A stretch of 64,000 nt of DNA from contig JBKBYG010000001.1 of assembly GCA_046313435.1 (NCBI GenBank), positions 1-64,000 on the forward strand, written 5' to 3'. A model generated the notes under the pieces. That model saw only the letters and a program-made list of their open reading frames with translations, made no database searches and had not been told where the DNA came from. Shown here piece by piece: positions 50,289 through 60,464 of the stretch. The stretch comes from JBKBYG01 sp046313435. GTDB lineage: Bacteria > Pseudomonadota > Alphaproteobacteria > Rickettsiales > Arcanibacteraceae. Position 1 is the stretch's first letter; every line of letters starts with the position of its first letter. The position numbers were made by a program, and so were the translations under genes.

Positions 50289-53111
50289 CTATCTTATAGT
50301 TAATGCTTCATTTACTAAATCAGCTTGCTCTTTATCATGGATTTTTTTATAGCCCACAGCTGGTGAGGCAGCTTCTTTTCTTCCAATATATTTGAGCTTT
50401 TTATTATCTATTATATCTTCCATTTTACTAGCAATAAAGTTCCAAGCACCCATATTCTTAGGCTCTTCTTGACACCAAATAATTTCAGCATTCTTATATT
50501 TATTGAGTTCAGCAATAATCTCTTCTTTAGCAAAAGGATATAATTGTTCAAGCCTTATGATTGCAATATCATTTACATTACGTTTTTGTCTTTCTTCAAC
50601 TAAATCATAATATACTTTACCTGTGCACAAAATAACCCTTCTTACCTTGCCTGAATCAAGTTTTTCAACTTCGCTAAGGACGGGCATGAATTTAGTATTC
50701 TCTGCAAAATCTTCTAATTTCGATACAGCTAATTTATGACGCAGTAACGATTTTGGAGTCATTATTATTAGCGGCTTTCTATAGTTGCGGTATAATTGTC
50801 TGCGCAATATATGGAAATATGAAGCTGGATTAGAACAATAAGCAACAATAATATTATCTTCAGCGCATAATTGTAAATATCTTTCAAGTCTTGCAGAGCT
50901 ATGTTCCGGCCCCTGACCTTCATAACCATGTGGAAGTAACATAACAAGCCCGCTCATCCTCAGCCATTTTGTTTCAGCTGATGTAATGAATTGGTCGATC
51001 ATTATTTGTGCACCATTAGCAAAATCACCAAATTGTCCTTCCCATAATACCAATCTATTTGGGTCAACTAAACTGTAGCCATATTCAAATCCTAGCACAC
51101 CATATTCGGATAAATTACTATCAATTACTTCATATTTTGCTTGGGGCTCCCCTAAATTGTTTAATGGCAAGTATTTTGATTCATTTTCTTGGTCGGTTAG
51201 AACAGAATGTCTATGAGAAAATGTCCCTCTTCCTGCATCTTGCCCACTTAATCTTATAGGAATGTTTTCTGACAAAAGCGAAGCGAATGCTAAAGCTTCA
51301 CCTGTGCCCCAATCAATATTTTCCCCAGTCTCAATCATTTTAGCTTTCGCTTCAAGCTGACGTATAATTTTATTATTTATATTAAAATCAGAAGGAGGAG
51401 TGGATATTGCTATTCCTAGTTTTTTAAGCCTGTCAATAGGTACGCCTGTAAGATTATTAACATTACTTCTTCTTGAATCTTCTAAGCCCTTCCATCTACC
51501 CATTAACCAATCTGCTCTATTAGGTTTATATTCTTTTGAAATATCGAATTCTTTATTGAGCATTTCTTTGAATTTACTTTTCAATTCTTCAATCTGAGCT
51601 TCACCTAATATATTTTCAGATTTTAATTTTTGCGAGTAAAGCTCTGTTGCCGTAAGATGATTAGCAATAGCATGATACATTTTTGGTTGAGTAAAAAATG
51701 GTTCATCACCTTCATTATGACCGTAAAGCCTATAGCACACTACATCTATTACAACATCTTTTTTATATTCATTTCGATATTTAGCAGCAAGTTTACTTAC
51801 TTTAACAACAGCTTCAACATCATCGCCATTTACATGGAATATTGGGGCTTGAATAATTTTTGCAAATTCTGTGGGATAACGACCAGTTCTAGCATTTCTT
51901 GGATTAGTAGTGAATCCAATTTGGTTATTCACTACTATATGTATTATACCGCCTGTATTATATCCTTCTAAATCAGATAAGGATAAGGATTCAGCAACGA
52001 CACCTTGCCCTGCAAAAGCTGCATCACCATGAATTAAAATACCTAGTGCTTGAAGCCTTGTTGCATCTTGTATTACATCTTGCGTGGCTCTCACTTTTCC
52101 AGCAACTACCGGATTTACAGCTTCAAGATGCGATGGATTGGCAGCTAAAGATAAATGCACCATATTTCCATTAAAATCTTTATCCGATGAAGTTCCAAGA
52201 TGGTATTTTACATCACCTGAAATGTCCATCTCTTCAGGATAAGCTAAATTTCCTTGGAATTCAGAAAGCATTGCATGATACGGCTTACCCATAGTTTTTG
52301 TTAGTACGTTTAATCTTCCTCTATGAGCCATACCTACAACTACTTCTTTAACCCCTAAATTAGCTGAAGCTTCAATTATGGTTTCAAGTGAATTAATAGA
52401 AGTAGCACCGCCTTCAACTGAAAATCTTTTTGTACCTGGAAATTTTACATGAAGATATTGCTCAAAACCTTCTACTTCAATTATATCTTGAAGTATTTTT
52501 TTCTTTTCATTCTCTGTAAGTTCTGTAAATGCTAATTGCTCAAATTGATTAGTAAGCCATTCTTTTTGTTTCAAATCTTGAATATGAGCTAATTCAACAC
52601 CTATAGTGGTTGAATATATTACTTGAAGCAAATTTATTAGGTCTTTAATCGAAATATTATTCACACCTAAAATTTTACCTTCAAGATTTACTTCTTTAGA
52701 TAAATCCTCTTCATTAATACCATAATGCGAAAGATTAAGCGCAGCTTCTTCTAATGTTTTTTTTACTTCAAGACCTAAAGGATCAAGATTAGAAAGTAAA
52801 TGCCCTTTTTCTCTATATGCACGAATAATGGCATGAGCTTTTGCTATAAGAGATTGATCAGTACTAACTGTTTCGGATGGTGTTTTTTTAGGAGTAACAA
52901 CTGCGTTTTGATCAGCTACACCAATAATTTGTTTTTTAATTTTTGACCATGATGCGTCAGATTTTATATTTGCTTTCGTGCTTTCAATATTTTTAAAAAA
53001 ACTTACCCAAGTTTCATCAACTGAAGCTGGATTATCCAAATATTTATTGTACAATTCTTCTATAAAAATGCTATTTGCACCAAATAAATATGTCTCGTCC
53101 GATCTACTCAT
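50289..53111 (-). CDS. sucA: 2-oxoglutarate dehydrogenase E1
   Basis: A 940-residue protein. An N-terminal FGANSIFIEELYNKYLDNPASVDETW extension is followed by the thiamine diphosphate domains: HRGRLNVL, an IIHIVVNNQIGFTTNPRNARTGRY stretch, VEAVVKV, and later FEYGYSLVDPNRLVLWEGQFGDFANGAQ. Family knowledge: decarboxylates 2-oxoglutarate and passes the succinyl group to SucB. First gene of the sucA-sucB-lpd operon. The length is normal. Confidence 0.97.
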   Translation of the reverse strand: MSRSDETYLFGANSIFIEELYNKYLDNPASVDETWVSFFKNIESTKANIKSDASWSKIKKQIIGVADQNAVVTPKKTPSETVSTDQSLIAKAHAIIRAYREKGHLLSNLDPLGLEVKKTLEEAALNLSHYGINEEDLSKEVNLEGKILGVNNISIKDLINLLQVIYSTTIGVELAHIQDLKQKEWLTNQFEQLAFTELTENEKKKILQDIIEVEGFEQYLHVKFPGTKRFSVEGGATSINSLETIIEASANLGVKEVVVGMAHRGRLNVLTKTMGKPYHAMLSEFQGNLAYPEEMDISGDVKYHLGTSSDKDFNGNMVHLSLAANPSHLEAVNPVVAGKVRATQDVIQDATRLQALGILIHGDAAFAGQGVVAESLSLSDLEGYNTGGIIHIVVNNQIGFTTNPRNARTGRYPTEFAKIIQAPIFHVNGDDVEAVVKVSKLAAKYRNEYKKDVVIDVVCYRLYGHNEGDEPFFTQPKMYHAIANHLTATELYSQKLKSENILGEAQIEELKSKFKEMLNKEFDISKEYKPNRADWLMGRWKGLEDSRRSNVNNLTGVPIDRLKKLGIAISTPPSDFNINNKIIRQLEAKAKMIETGENIDWGTGEALAFASLLSENIPIRLSGQDAGRGTFSHRHSVLTDQENESKYLPLNNLGEPQAKYEVIDSNLSEYGVLGFEYGYSLVDPNRLVLWEGQFGDFANGAQIMIDQFITSAETKWLRMSGLVMLLPHGYEGQGPEHSSARLERYLQLCAEDNIIVAYCSNPASYFHILRRQLYRNYRKPLIIMTPKSLLRHKLAVSKLEDFAENTKFMPVLSEVEKLDSGKVRRVILCTGKVYYDLVEERQKRNVNDIAIIRLEQLYPFAKEEIIAELNKYKNAEIIWCQEEPKNMGAWNFIASKMEDIIDNKKLKYIGRKEAASPAVGYKKIHDKEQADLVNEALTIR

Positions 53112-53245
53112 TATAATCTCTAATTACGAATCGAATCCGTAATCCCCTTTTGAAACTAAAATTTAAAATTTTTATATAAGTTTTAATAGTTTACTGAGTT
53201 AATATCAATATGAAATTTCAAAATATTATAATAAAATAAGTATAC

Positions 53246-53275
53246 TTGACTTTAAATATTCATATTAGTTATTAA
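53246..53275 (+). promoter_or_regulatory. possible promoter of the 53313 gene
   Basis: TTGACT (53246-53251) is followed after 18 bases by TATTAA (53270-53275). The spacing is slightly long and the -10 is weak. It resembles the stronger promoter at 18074. A GGAG ribosome site is present before ATG 53313. Confidence 0.4.
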
Positions 53276-53312
53276 TTAATATATTATTAACTTAATAACT
53301 AACGGAGAAAAT

Positions 53313-53828
53313 ATGAAAAATTTTAATGAACTTGAGAAAGGAACAATGTTTCCTTATAACTTAAATAATACTTCTAAACCCGCAGTGATAATAATAGAGT
53401 CCAAAGCAAAAATTGATAAATTAGGAAATTTCGAGCCTGCACGTGATATCGATGAAAATTTTGTAACAGCGGTTCAAAATTTGTATCAATATTTAAGCAG
53501 TGCTGAAAAATCATTACCTGAGGAATTGCTAGTAATAAAGGGCAAAGGATTGTCAGGTGTACCTCATATTCTTATAGACGACAATTTAGAAAAGTTTGAA
53601 AGAGAATATACTGCAAAAAAGAATAAAAATAATTTTAATGAGGCATATCTTAAAGCTTTTGCAGGAACTGCTCAAAAAATAATAGGTGAAAAATTTAATG
53701 CATATGCTGCTGAAGTTTATGATAAGCCTCAAGATTATAGTTATGAATCTATACTTATACAAGTCGGAATAACTTGCCCTAAATCAAAGCCTAAGCCTGT
53801 TACTAGAACAAATGTTATTAGCAGATAG
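53313..53828 (+). CDS. hypothetical protein, 171 residues
   Basis: Not recognised. ATG 53313 follows a GGAG ribosome site by 7 bases. The product is soluble and mixed, with strands such as PAVIIIESKAKID and LLVIKGKGLSGVPHILID and a helix YLKAFAGTAQKIIGEKFNAYAAEVYD. The first part looks like a small alpha/beta fold; the tail is basic. It converges with pleD. A host-facing role is possible but nothing supports it directly. Confidence 0.7.
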   Translation: MKNFNELEKGTMFPYNLNNTSKPAVIIIESKAKIDKLGNFEPARDIDENFVTAVQNLYQYLSSAEKSLPEELLVIKGKGLSGVPHILIDDNLEKFEREYTAKKNKNNFNEAYLKAFAGTAQKIIGEKFNAYAAEVYDKPQDYSYESILIQVGITCPKSKPKPVTRTNVISR

Positions 53829-53847
53829 AAGTTAGAAGAATAGGGGT

Positions 53848-55212
53848 TTAACTTGTCATTATAACTTTATTTCTACCTTCTTGCTTTGCTTGATATAGAC
53901 CCTTGTCTGCACGCTCTAACAATGTTTCAGGTGTGTCTATTTCATTAAGTAAGGTGACCCCTATGCTTACTGTTTTTGCTAATTTTCCAATTGGTGCTGA
54001 AACTGTAAATACTTCATTTTCTATGGAGCTGCGTACACGTTCAGCTACCATTTGGGCATCAGTAATCGAAGTATTTGGCATTACTACTACGAATTCTTCA
54101 CCTCCAAAGCGAGATGCTAGATCAGTAACCCTTACATTTTGCGTGATGCGGTTAGGTAATTGTTTTAAAATTTCATCTCCAACTAGATGTCCATAAGTAT
54201 CATTCACACTTTTAAAATGATCGACATCAATTATCATAAGAGATAAAGGTTTTCCTAGGGTTTTTGCTTGATCAATTAAGCTTTTACAGTGAGCATCAAA
54301 ATATCTTCTGTTAAATAATCCTGTTAAGCTATCAGTAATGGCCATATTAATACTTTGTTGGAAGTTTGATTTTAAAGCATCCTGATAGCGTTTTCTTTTA
54401 ATTTGCGTATTAACACGTGCTAAAACTTCATTTCCTTCAATAGGTGTAAGTAGATAATCATTTACCCCCATATCAAATCCCTTAATTAAAATGTTAGTGT
54501 CATTTTCTTCAACTAATATTAATAAAGGTAGATGTCTAATTTTTTCGTGACTCCTTATATGAGAGCATAATCTTAAACCATCAGCATCAATAAGCTGAGT
54601 GCTAACTATAACAAGATCGAAATTATTGTTAATAATTTCTTCAAGAGCCTTGTTTATATCGGAATTAATAACTACTTGACAATTTTTCATTGTAGCAAGT
54701 TTTGTAGAAATATGCTTAGCTTGTACTGCATCATCATCAACAATCATAATTGATGCATCATCAATATTGTTAATAATATTATTTGTATTAGTACCAAATT
54801 GTATACCAGTTTGGTCTCTTAATCTAAGTTCATCAAGCATTATTTTGATCCTTACAAGAGACCTGATACGTGCAAACAGAGCCATATCATTTATGGGCTT
54901 AGTCAAGAAATCATCAGCGCCACAATTTAAACCTTGTACACGATCTTCAATTTCACTAAGGGCCGTTACCATTACAATTGGTATATGGGAAGTTTTAAGA
55001 TTGGATTTAATTCTTTTGCATACTTCAAACCCATCCATTTCAGGCATCATTACATCAAGTAATATAATATCTACAGTATGTTCTTCTATTATTTTTAAAG
55101 CTTCAGCACCACTTTTTGCAGATAAAACATCATAATATTCGCTAGTTAATTTTACCTCTAATAATTTGATATTTGGCAATAAATCATCAACAATTAAAAC
55201 TGTAGCACTCAT
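53848..55212 (-). CDS. pleD: PleD, response regulator diguanylate cyclase
   Basis: A 454-residue protein, equal in length to Caulobacter PleD. A receiver domain with phospho-acceptor Asp53 (LLDVMMPEMDG) is followed by a second receiver (about 153-275) lacking that Asp, then a GGDEF domain with GGEEF at 370-374. The inhibitory I-site R361-x2-D364 lies just upstream. Family knowledge: makes c-di-GMP after phosphorylation and dimerisation and is feedback-inhibited. It is known from motile alphaproteobacteria and from Rickettsiales. It converges with the 53313 gene. It complements the flagellar genes in this window. Confidence 0.96.
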   Translation of the reverse strand: MSATVLIVDDLLPNIKLLEVKLTSEYYDVLSAKSGAEALKIIEEHTVDIILLDVMMPEMDGFEVCKRIKSNLKTSHIPIVMVTALSEIEDRVQGLNCGADDFLTKPINDMALFARIRSLVRIKIMLDELRLRDQTGIQFGTNTNNIINNIDDASIMIVDDDAVQAKHISTKLATMKNCQVVINSDINKALEEIINNNFDLVIVSTQLIDADGLRLCSHIRSHEKIRHLPLLILVEENDTNILIKGFDMGVNDYLLTPIEGNEVLARVNTQIKRKRYQDALKSNFQQSINMAITDSLTGLFNRRYFDAHCKSLIDQAKTLGKPLSLMIIDVDHFKSVNDTYGHLVGDEILKQLPNRITQNVRVTDLASRFGGEEFVVVMPNTSITDAQMVAERVRSSIENEVFTVSAPIGKLAKTVSIGVTLLNEIDTPETLLERADKGLYQAKQEGRNKVIMTS

Positions 55213-55306
55213 AATAACCTTAACTCAATAACATTATATTTTATAGAATTTCTTTAAATCTTATTATAATCATAATTCTGTAAAAAACTGGTTAATTATA
55301 AAAATG

Positions 55307-56140
55307 TTAAGAATTTATTTTGAAATATTTTTGTAAAAATTCATTTGATCCCAAATATTTATAAAAATCGTTAAGAATAAATTCAATTTCAATAAGAGTT
55401 TCAATCTTCTCCTTAATGCTAGTAAATTCATTTTTCATGGAATCATCGAACTGATTAATAATTTCCAAAGCTGCTTTAAGCTCACGTTTGATTAAATGAT
55501 TTTTGATGGCTTCGATTTTGGTTTTGTATAAATTCTCTTTGCCAAGAGTTTTGATTTTAATAATATTAAATATAAAGCCTTTGACAGGATGAATTCCATC
55601 GTTGTCAGCTTTCTCATCTTTATTTAAATCAACTTTATTTAATTCATCTAACAAGTTTAAAATTGAAATATTGTTATTTATATATCTATTTAAATTATCT
55701 AAAAAACTTTTAATTTTTTCATCTTCAATAAATTGATTAAATTCATAAAGATAATTACTATAATCTCCGCCGTTAAATATAATTTCTTTAATTTGAAATA
55801 AGTGTAAAAGTAAATTCGAAAGCTTATGATAGGAGATTTGCAATGCTGTTTTATCCACAGCAGGAGCTTCAGTATTAGTAAATCCTTCTTTTGTCTCTCC
55901 AATTTTAGAAAGAGTAGAGGAAATTTCATCAAATTTATTAGTTTCATTATTATGTTTTGCTTTAATCTCACTTAATTCAATTTTAATATCATTAAGATTT
56001 TGGCCAATTTCACTATTGTTAACATCATTATTAGCAGTTGGGATATTTGGTTTTAAATAAATTAATGTTGATAAAGATAATAGTATTAGGAGTAGTAATA
56101 TTATAAAGTTAAATTTAAAATTATAAGATTTATTTTCCAT
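55307..56140 (-). CDS. mitofilin-like membrane protein (alphaproteobacterial Mic60 type)
   Basis: A 277-residue protein. One membrane helix at about residues 10-28 is followed by a long acidic coiled-coil (about 45-75), then a helical C-terminal region with KGFIFNIIKIKTLG and KAALEIINQFDD. This is the layout of the Mic60/mitofilin-like genes that sit after hemD in alphaproteobacteria. Family knowledge: in mitochondria Mic60 shapes inner-membrane contact sites; the bacterial role is less certain. The C-terminal mitofilin signature is only moderately clear. It overlaps hemD by 11 bases. Confidence 0.68.
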   Translation of the reverse strand: MENKSYNFKFNFIILLLLILLSLSTLIYLKPNIPTANNDVNNSEIGQNLNDIKIELSEIKAKHNNETNKFDEISSTLSKIGETKEGFTNTEAPAVDKTALQISYHKLSNLLLHLFQIKEIIFNGGDYSNYLYEFNQFIEDEKIKSFLDNLNRYINNNISILNLLDELNKVDLNKDEKADNDGIHPVKGFIFNIIKIKTLGKENLYKTKIEAIKNHLIKRELKAALEIINQFDDSMKNEFTSIKEKIETLIEIEFILNDFYKYLGSNEFLQKYFKINS

Positions 56141-56852
56141 ATATTTCCTCTTTAATAAGTTTAATTATAGAATCTTCAGAAGGACAAGAAGCAGTGAAAA
56201 AGTTTTTCCATTTAACCCCCGAAAGTGTATTAGTGACTTTTTGACTTATAGTAATTGCATTAATATTTCCTAATTTTTCAACCAAATTACTATTCATAGC
56301 CAAATTTAAAAAATATTCTGCTGTCTTTTCTGAAAAAAATAAAACTATATCTATAAGATTTTTTTCAAATGAGTCTATTGCTTCTTTACTAAAAGTTTTT
56401 ATTGGGACTGCTTCGTAAGTAACTAGTTTATAAATATTAAAATTTTGTGAAGCTAAAGTTTTTACTAAATCAATAGTTGTAATCTTTCCAGAAAGATATA
56501 TAAATCCAGTATTTTTAGCATATTGATTAATAATGTTTTTAACAAGGGAATTTACATCATTAGCTACTATACTAATATTGTTAAAACCTAACTCTCTTGC
56601 ATATTCTGCTGTTTTTTCGCCAACAATATTCAATATGGAATTTTTCGGAATAAATTTCCACGCAGCCCTTAAAGAATTTTTACTTGTTATAATAATGATG
56701 TTAGTTCTATTTAAATAATAGCGTAAATCATTTTGGAAGTTAGAATAGAATTTTATATCCATTATAGGTTCTATAATATAATTTAGTGATAAGCTATTCA
56801 ATTTGATTGCTAGAAGTTCAGCATCAAATCTCGGTCTTGTAATTAATATCAT
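56130..56852 (-). CDS. hemD: uroporphyrinogen-III synthase
   Basis: A 240-residue protein starting at ATG 56852; a TTG two codons earlier is unlikely. ILITRPRFDAELLAIKL is the usual start, and later SKNSLRAAWKFI, a VGEKTAEYARELGF motif, FLSGKITTID-like (YLSGKITTIDLV) and FFSEKTAEYFLNL give the two-domain HemD fold. Family knowledge: closes the tetrapyrrole ring with inversion of ring D. The sequence is poorly conserved, as in the family. Its place between ubiA and the mitofilin-like gene supports the call. Confidence 0.85.
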   Translation of the reverse strand: MILITRPRFDAELLAIKLNSLSLNYIIEPIMDIKFYSNFQNDLRYYLNRTNIIIITSKNSLRAAWKFIPKNSILNIVGEKTAEYARELGFNNISIVANDVNSLVKNIINQYAKNTGFIYLSGKITTIDLVKTLASQNFNIYKLVTYEAVPIKTFSKEAIDSFEKNLIDIVLFFSEKTAEYFLNLAMNSNLVEKLGNINAITISQKVTNTLSGVKWKNFFTASCPSEDSIIKLIKEEIYGK

Positions 56853-56861
56853 TATCAAGCT

Positions 56862-57716
56862 TTATTTAGAGGCCAATATCGAAAGTAAAATCATGCTACC
56901 TAGAATACTATTAGATTTAAAGTTTTTTGCACACTCATTAGGATTATTTAAATCCAATTTCCTTAATTTTATTAAAAACCATATGATATTACCAACACAC
57001 AATATTATAAATATATTATTCAAATTTTCTAAACCTGCAGTTCTTATAAGAAAAACTAACATTAATATATAAAATGATGAAATCCATAATTTTGGAAATT
57101 TATTCAATATTAACGCAGTTGATTTCAGGCCTATTTGTTGATCATCAATCTTATCTTGATGAGCATATACTGTATCATAACCAAGAGACCAGAAGATTGC
57201 AGCGATATATAAATATATTCCACTTAAAGTGACTTTACCGGTTAAAGCAGCATTTGCCATCAGAACACCTAAATTAAATGTTATACCTAAAATCACTTGC
57301 GGAAAATATGTTATCCTTTTCATAAATGGATATAGTATAACTAAAAAAGGAGCAATTAATGCAATATAAACTGCTTCTTTACTGAGAAAAAGTAGCAATA
57401 TTACTGCAACCACACATAATAGAGCAAGTAAAATTAGTGCTTCCCAAATAGTTACTTCACCTGAAGTAAGGGGTCTATTCTTAGTACGCTCAACTAATCT
57501 ATCAATTTTGATATCTACTAAATCATTCACTATACATCCACTTGAGCGCGTTATTATACTTCCGATAATAAATATAATAAGCAATTTAATGTCTAGTCCG
57601 TTAGAAGAAAATATAACCAAGCTCCAAAGACACGGTATTAACAGTAAATAAATTCCTATAGGCTGATGAAAGCGCATTAAGAAGGAATAATTTGTCAATT
57701 TTTTTAATAAATCCAT
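56862..57716 (-). CDS. ubiA: 4-hydroxybenzoate polyprenyltransferase UbiA
   Basis: A 284-residue membrane protein with about eight helices. MRFHQPIGIYLLLIPCLWSL begins the core. The first metal motif is in CIVNDLVDIKIDRLVERTKNRPL (N-D-x2-D-x3-D) and the second in GYDTVYAHQDKIDD (D-x3-D type). Family knowledge: attaches the polyprenyl tail to 4-hydroxybenzoate in ubiquinone synthesis, inner membrane. It is 9 bases upstream of hemD and divergent from valS. Confidence 0.94.
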   Translation of the reverse strand: MDLLKKLTNYSFLMRFHQPIGIYLLLIPCLWSLVIFSSNGLDIKLLIIFIIGSIITRSSGCIVNDLVDIKIDRLVERTKNRPLTSGEVTIWEALILLALLCVVAVILLLFLSKEAVYIALIAPFLVILYPFMKRITYFPQVILGITFNLGVLMANAALTGKVTLSGIYLYIAAIFWSLGYDTVYAHQDKIDDQQIGLKSTALILNKFPKLWISSFYILMLVFLIRTAGLENLNNIFIILCVGNIIWFLIKLRKLDLNNPNECAKNFKSNSILGSMILLSILASK

Positions 57717-57813
57717 TTTACAAATATATAAATTATTATTGTGAAAATTACTTTTACTCTATAATTTAAAAAAAATATAGTAAGAAACAATCTAAATATT
57801 GTGAGAAAATAAA

Positions 57814-60348
57814 ATGGTTAAAGCCTTAGGAAATTATAATTTAGAAATAGAAAAAAATTGGCAAAATTTTTGGCAAGAAAAGTTAACTTATAAGTGGGAT
57901 TCTTCTGAAATTAGAGAAAATAGTTTTGTAATTGATACTCCACCGCCTACAGTATCAGGGCAATTACATATGGGTCATATATTTAGCTATACACAAGCTG
58001 ATTTTATTGCGCGTTATCAAAGGATGAAGGGTAAAACAGTGTTTTATCCAATCGGATTTGATGATAATGGACTTCCAACTGAAAGATTAGTTGAAAAAAT
58101 CAAAAATATTCGTGCTACTAATATGTCGCGAGAAGAGTTTATAGCAATATGCCAAGAAGTAGTAAAAGACTCTGAAGAGGATTTTCGCGAGTTATTCAAA
58201 TCAATAGCGCTTAGCGTTGATTGGGATGAAGAATATCAAACAATTAGCAGAACTTCTACAAAAATTTCTCAATTATCATTTTTAGATTTATTATCAAAAG
58301 AAAAAGCATATAGAAAATTGCAGCCTACTCTTTGGGATCCTATTGATCAAACAGCACTTGCGCAAGCAGACGTTGTTGATAGCGAACAAGTTGGGATAAT
58401 GAATAATATCATTTTTAAAACTGAAAATAATGAGGATATTATCATTGCAACTACTAGGCCTGAATTACTTGCTGCATGTGTTGCTGTATTTTATCATTCA
58501 TCGGATGTACGCTATAAGCATTTACATGGTAAATCAGCCATCACTCCTCTCTTTGGGGTAAAAGTGCCTATAATTGCTGATGATTCAGTTGATATGGAAA
58601 AAGGTACAGGGCTTGTGATGTGTTGTACATTTGGAGATATTGCAGATATTGCTTGGTGGAAAACTCATAATTTGCCTACTAGGGTAATTATAGATAAAAG
58701 AGGAAGAATTACAGGACTGGATGAATTAGGTTCGGCAGAATGGAGCAGTGTAGATCTCGATAAAGCAAAAAAATATATTGAGCAAATTAATGGAATTAAA
58801 GTTAAAGAGGCAAAAGCAAAAGTGATTGAATGGCTCAAAGAGCAAAATTTAATTACTAAGCAAGTTGAAGTAAATCAAATTGTAAAATGTGCTGAACGTT
58901 CAGGCGCGCCACTTGAGATATTAGTAACACCTCAATGGTTTATTAAAATATTAGATAGTAAGCAAGACCTTTTAGATAAAGCAAATGAATGCCAGTGGCA
59001 CCCTCCATATATGAAAGTTAGACTGGATAATTGGATTAATGGTCTAAATTGGGACTGGTGTATCAGTAGGCAAAGGTTTTTTGGTGTACCATTTCCTGTA
59101 TGGTATTCAAAGCGCCCTGGTGAAGAAGGTAAGATTATAATACCAACTTTAGAGCAGTTACCAATTGATCCATTTAAAGATTTACCGGATGGATATACAA
59201 AAGATGAAATTGAACCAGATTATGACGTAATGGATACCTGGGCAACTAGTTCTGTTTCACCGCAACTTAGTAGTCATGGAATAAGTGAAGATTATTCCAT
59301 AGATTACGCGCGGCATAAAAAGTTATTCCCAGCTGATTTAAGACCTCAAGCTCATGAAATTATAAGAACTTGGGCATTTTATACTATTGTTAAAGCAGCT
59401 TATCATGAGAATAATATTCCATGGAAAAATTTAATGATTAGTGGATGGTGTTTAGCTTCAGATAAAACAAAAATGTCAAAATCTAAAGGGAATGTTGTAA
59501 CCCCAACTAAACTGATTGAAGAAAATGGTGCTGATACAGTTAGATATTGGGCTTCAACTTCAAGGCTTGGAGCTGATACTGCATATTCTGAAGATGTAAT
59601 GAAGATAGGTAAGAAACTTATAAATAAACTTTGGAATGCATCCAAATTTGTAACTATTCATTTAAATAAATTAGAGGAAGCTCCGCTTTCTGCAAAAGAA
59701 GAAATATTAGCTGGCAATATATATTTACCGTTAGATCTATGGATAATTTCTAAACTTACTAAAGCTACTGTCCGCGCAACTGAAGAGTTTGAAAAATTTG
59801 AATATTGTAATGCAAGAATAGCAATTGAAGATTTCTTCTGGCGTGATTTTTGTGATAATTACTTAGAATTTATCAAAGTGCGTATTTATAATGAAAATAA
59901 TATTGATGATGTAGCATCGTTTAGTGCGATTAAAACTATATATATATGTTTAGAAACATTACTAAGACTATTTGCACCATTTATCCCGCATATTACTGAG
60001 GAGATTTATAATAGTTTATTTAATAAAGAATCTATTCATGTTCGAGGTAACTGGCCAAAAATTGAAGATTATAAAATCAGTGAAGGTGCTGAGCATGTGG
60101 GTGAAGACGCAGTAAGCATACTTGATGTTGTAAGAAAAGTGAAAGCTGAACAAAATCTATCACTCAAAACAACAATTCAAGAGCTTAAGATATTTGCCGA
60201 ACATAAAATTCCAGAAACTGTAATTGCTGACTTAGCTAATGTAACAAATTCAACTAAAGTTACTTTATGTAATAAACTTGAAGGTGAATTAGAAGCTAAT
60301 CAATGTTTAACAGAGAATGGTAGATTTGTTGTTGAAGTAATTATTTAG
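57814..60348 (+). CDS. valS: valyl-tRNA synthetase, archaeal-like type
   Basis: An 844-residue class I synthetase. The HIGH motif is HMGH at residues 52-55 (GQLHMGHIFSY) and the KMSKS motif is KTKMSKSKGNVV. The CP1 editing domain with TTRPELLAACVAVF and an RPQAHEIIRTW stretch before KMSKS are visible. It is short and its domains follow the archaeal ValRS pattern. Established knowledge: Rickettsia ValRS is of archaeal type, by ancient transfer, so this fits the order. The C-terminal coiled tail of bacterial ValRS is absent. Confidence 0.95.
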   Translation: MVKALGNYNLEIEKNWQNFWQEKLTYKWDSSEIRENSFVIDTPPPTVSGQLHMGHIFSYTQADFIARYQRMKGKTVFYPIGFDDNGLPTERLVEKIKNIRATNMSREEFIAICQEVVKDSEEDFRELFKSIALSVDWDEEYQTISRTSTKISQLSFLDLLSKEKAYRKLQPTLWDPIDQTALAQADVVDSEQVGIMNNIIFKTENNEDIIIATTRPELLAACVAVFYHSSDVRYKHLHGKSAITPLFGVKVPIIADDSVDMEKGTGLVMCCTFGDIADIAWWKTHNLPTRVIIDKRGRITGLDELGSAEWSSVDLDKAKKYIEQINGIKVKEAKAKVIEWLKEQNLITKQVEVNQIVKCAERSGAPLEILVTPQWFIKILDSKQDLLDKANECQWHPPYMKVRLDNWINGLNWDWCISRQRFFGVPFPVWYSKRPGEEGKIIIPTLEQLPIDPFKDLPDGYTKDEIEPDYDVMDTWATSSVSPQLSSHGISEDYSIDYARHKKLFPADLRPQAHEIIRTWAFYTIVKAAYHENNIPWKNLMISGWCLASDKTKMSKSKGNVVTPTKLIEENGADTVRYWASTSRLGADTAYSEDVMKIGKKLINKLWNASKFVTIHLNKLEEAPLSAKEEILAGNIYLPLDLWIISKLTKATVRATEEFEKFEYCNARIAIEDFFWRDFCDNYLEFIKVRIYNENNIDDVASFSAIKTIYICLETLLRLFAPFIPHITEEIYNSLFNKESIHVRGNWPKIEDYKISEGAEHVGEDAVSILDVVRKVKAEQNLSLKTTIQELKIFAEHKIPETVIADLANVTNSTKVTLCNKLEGELEANQCLTENGRFVVEVII

Positions 60349-60464
60349 TATAAAAATTCATAATTCATAATTTCTAAAATATATAAGTTAATTTTTTAAC
60401 ATTTAATAAAAATTTAACTTATATATGCTCTAATTAAGTAATAAAAATATCGTTAGAGGAAAAA

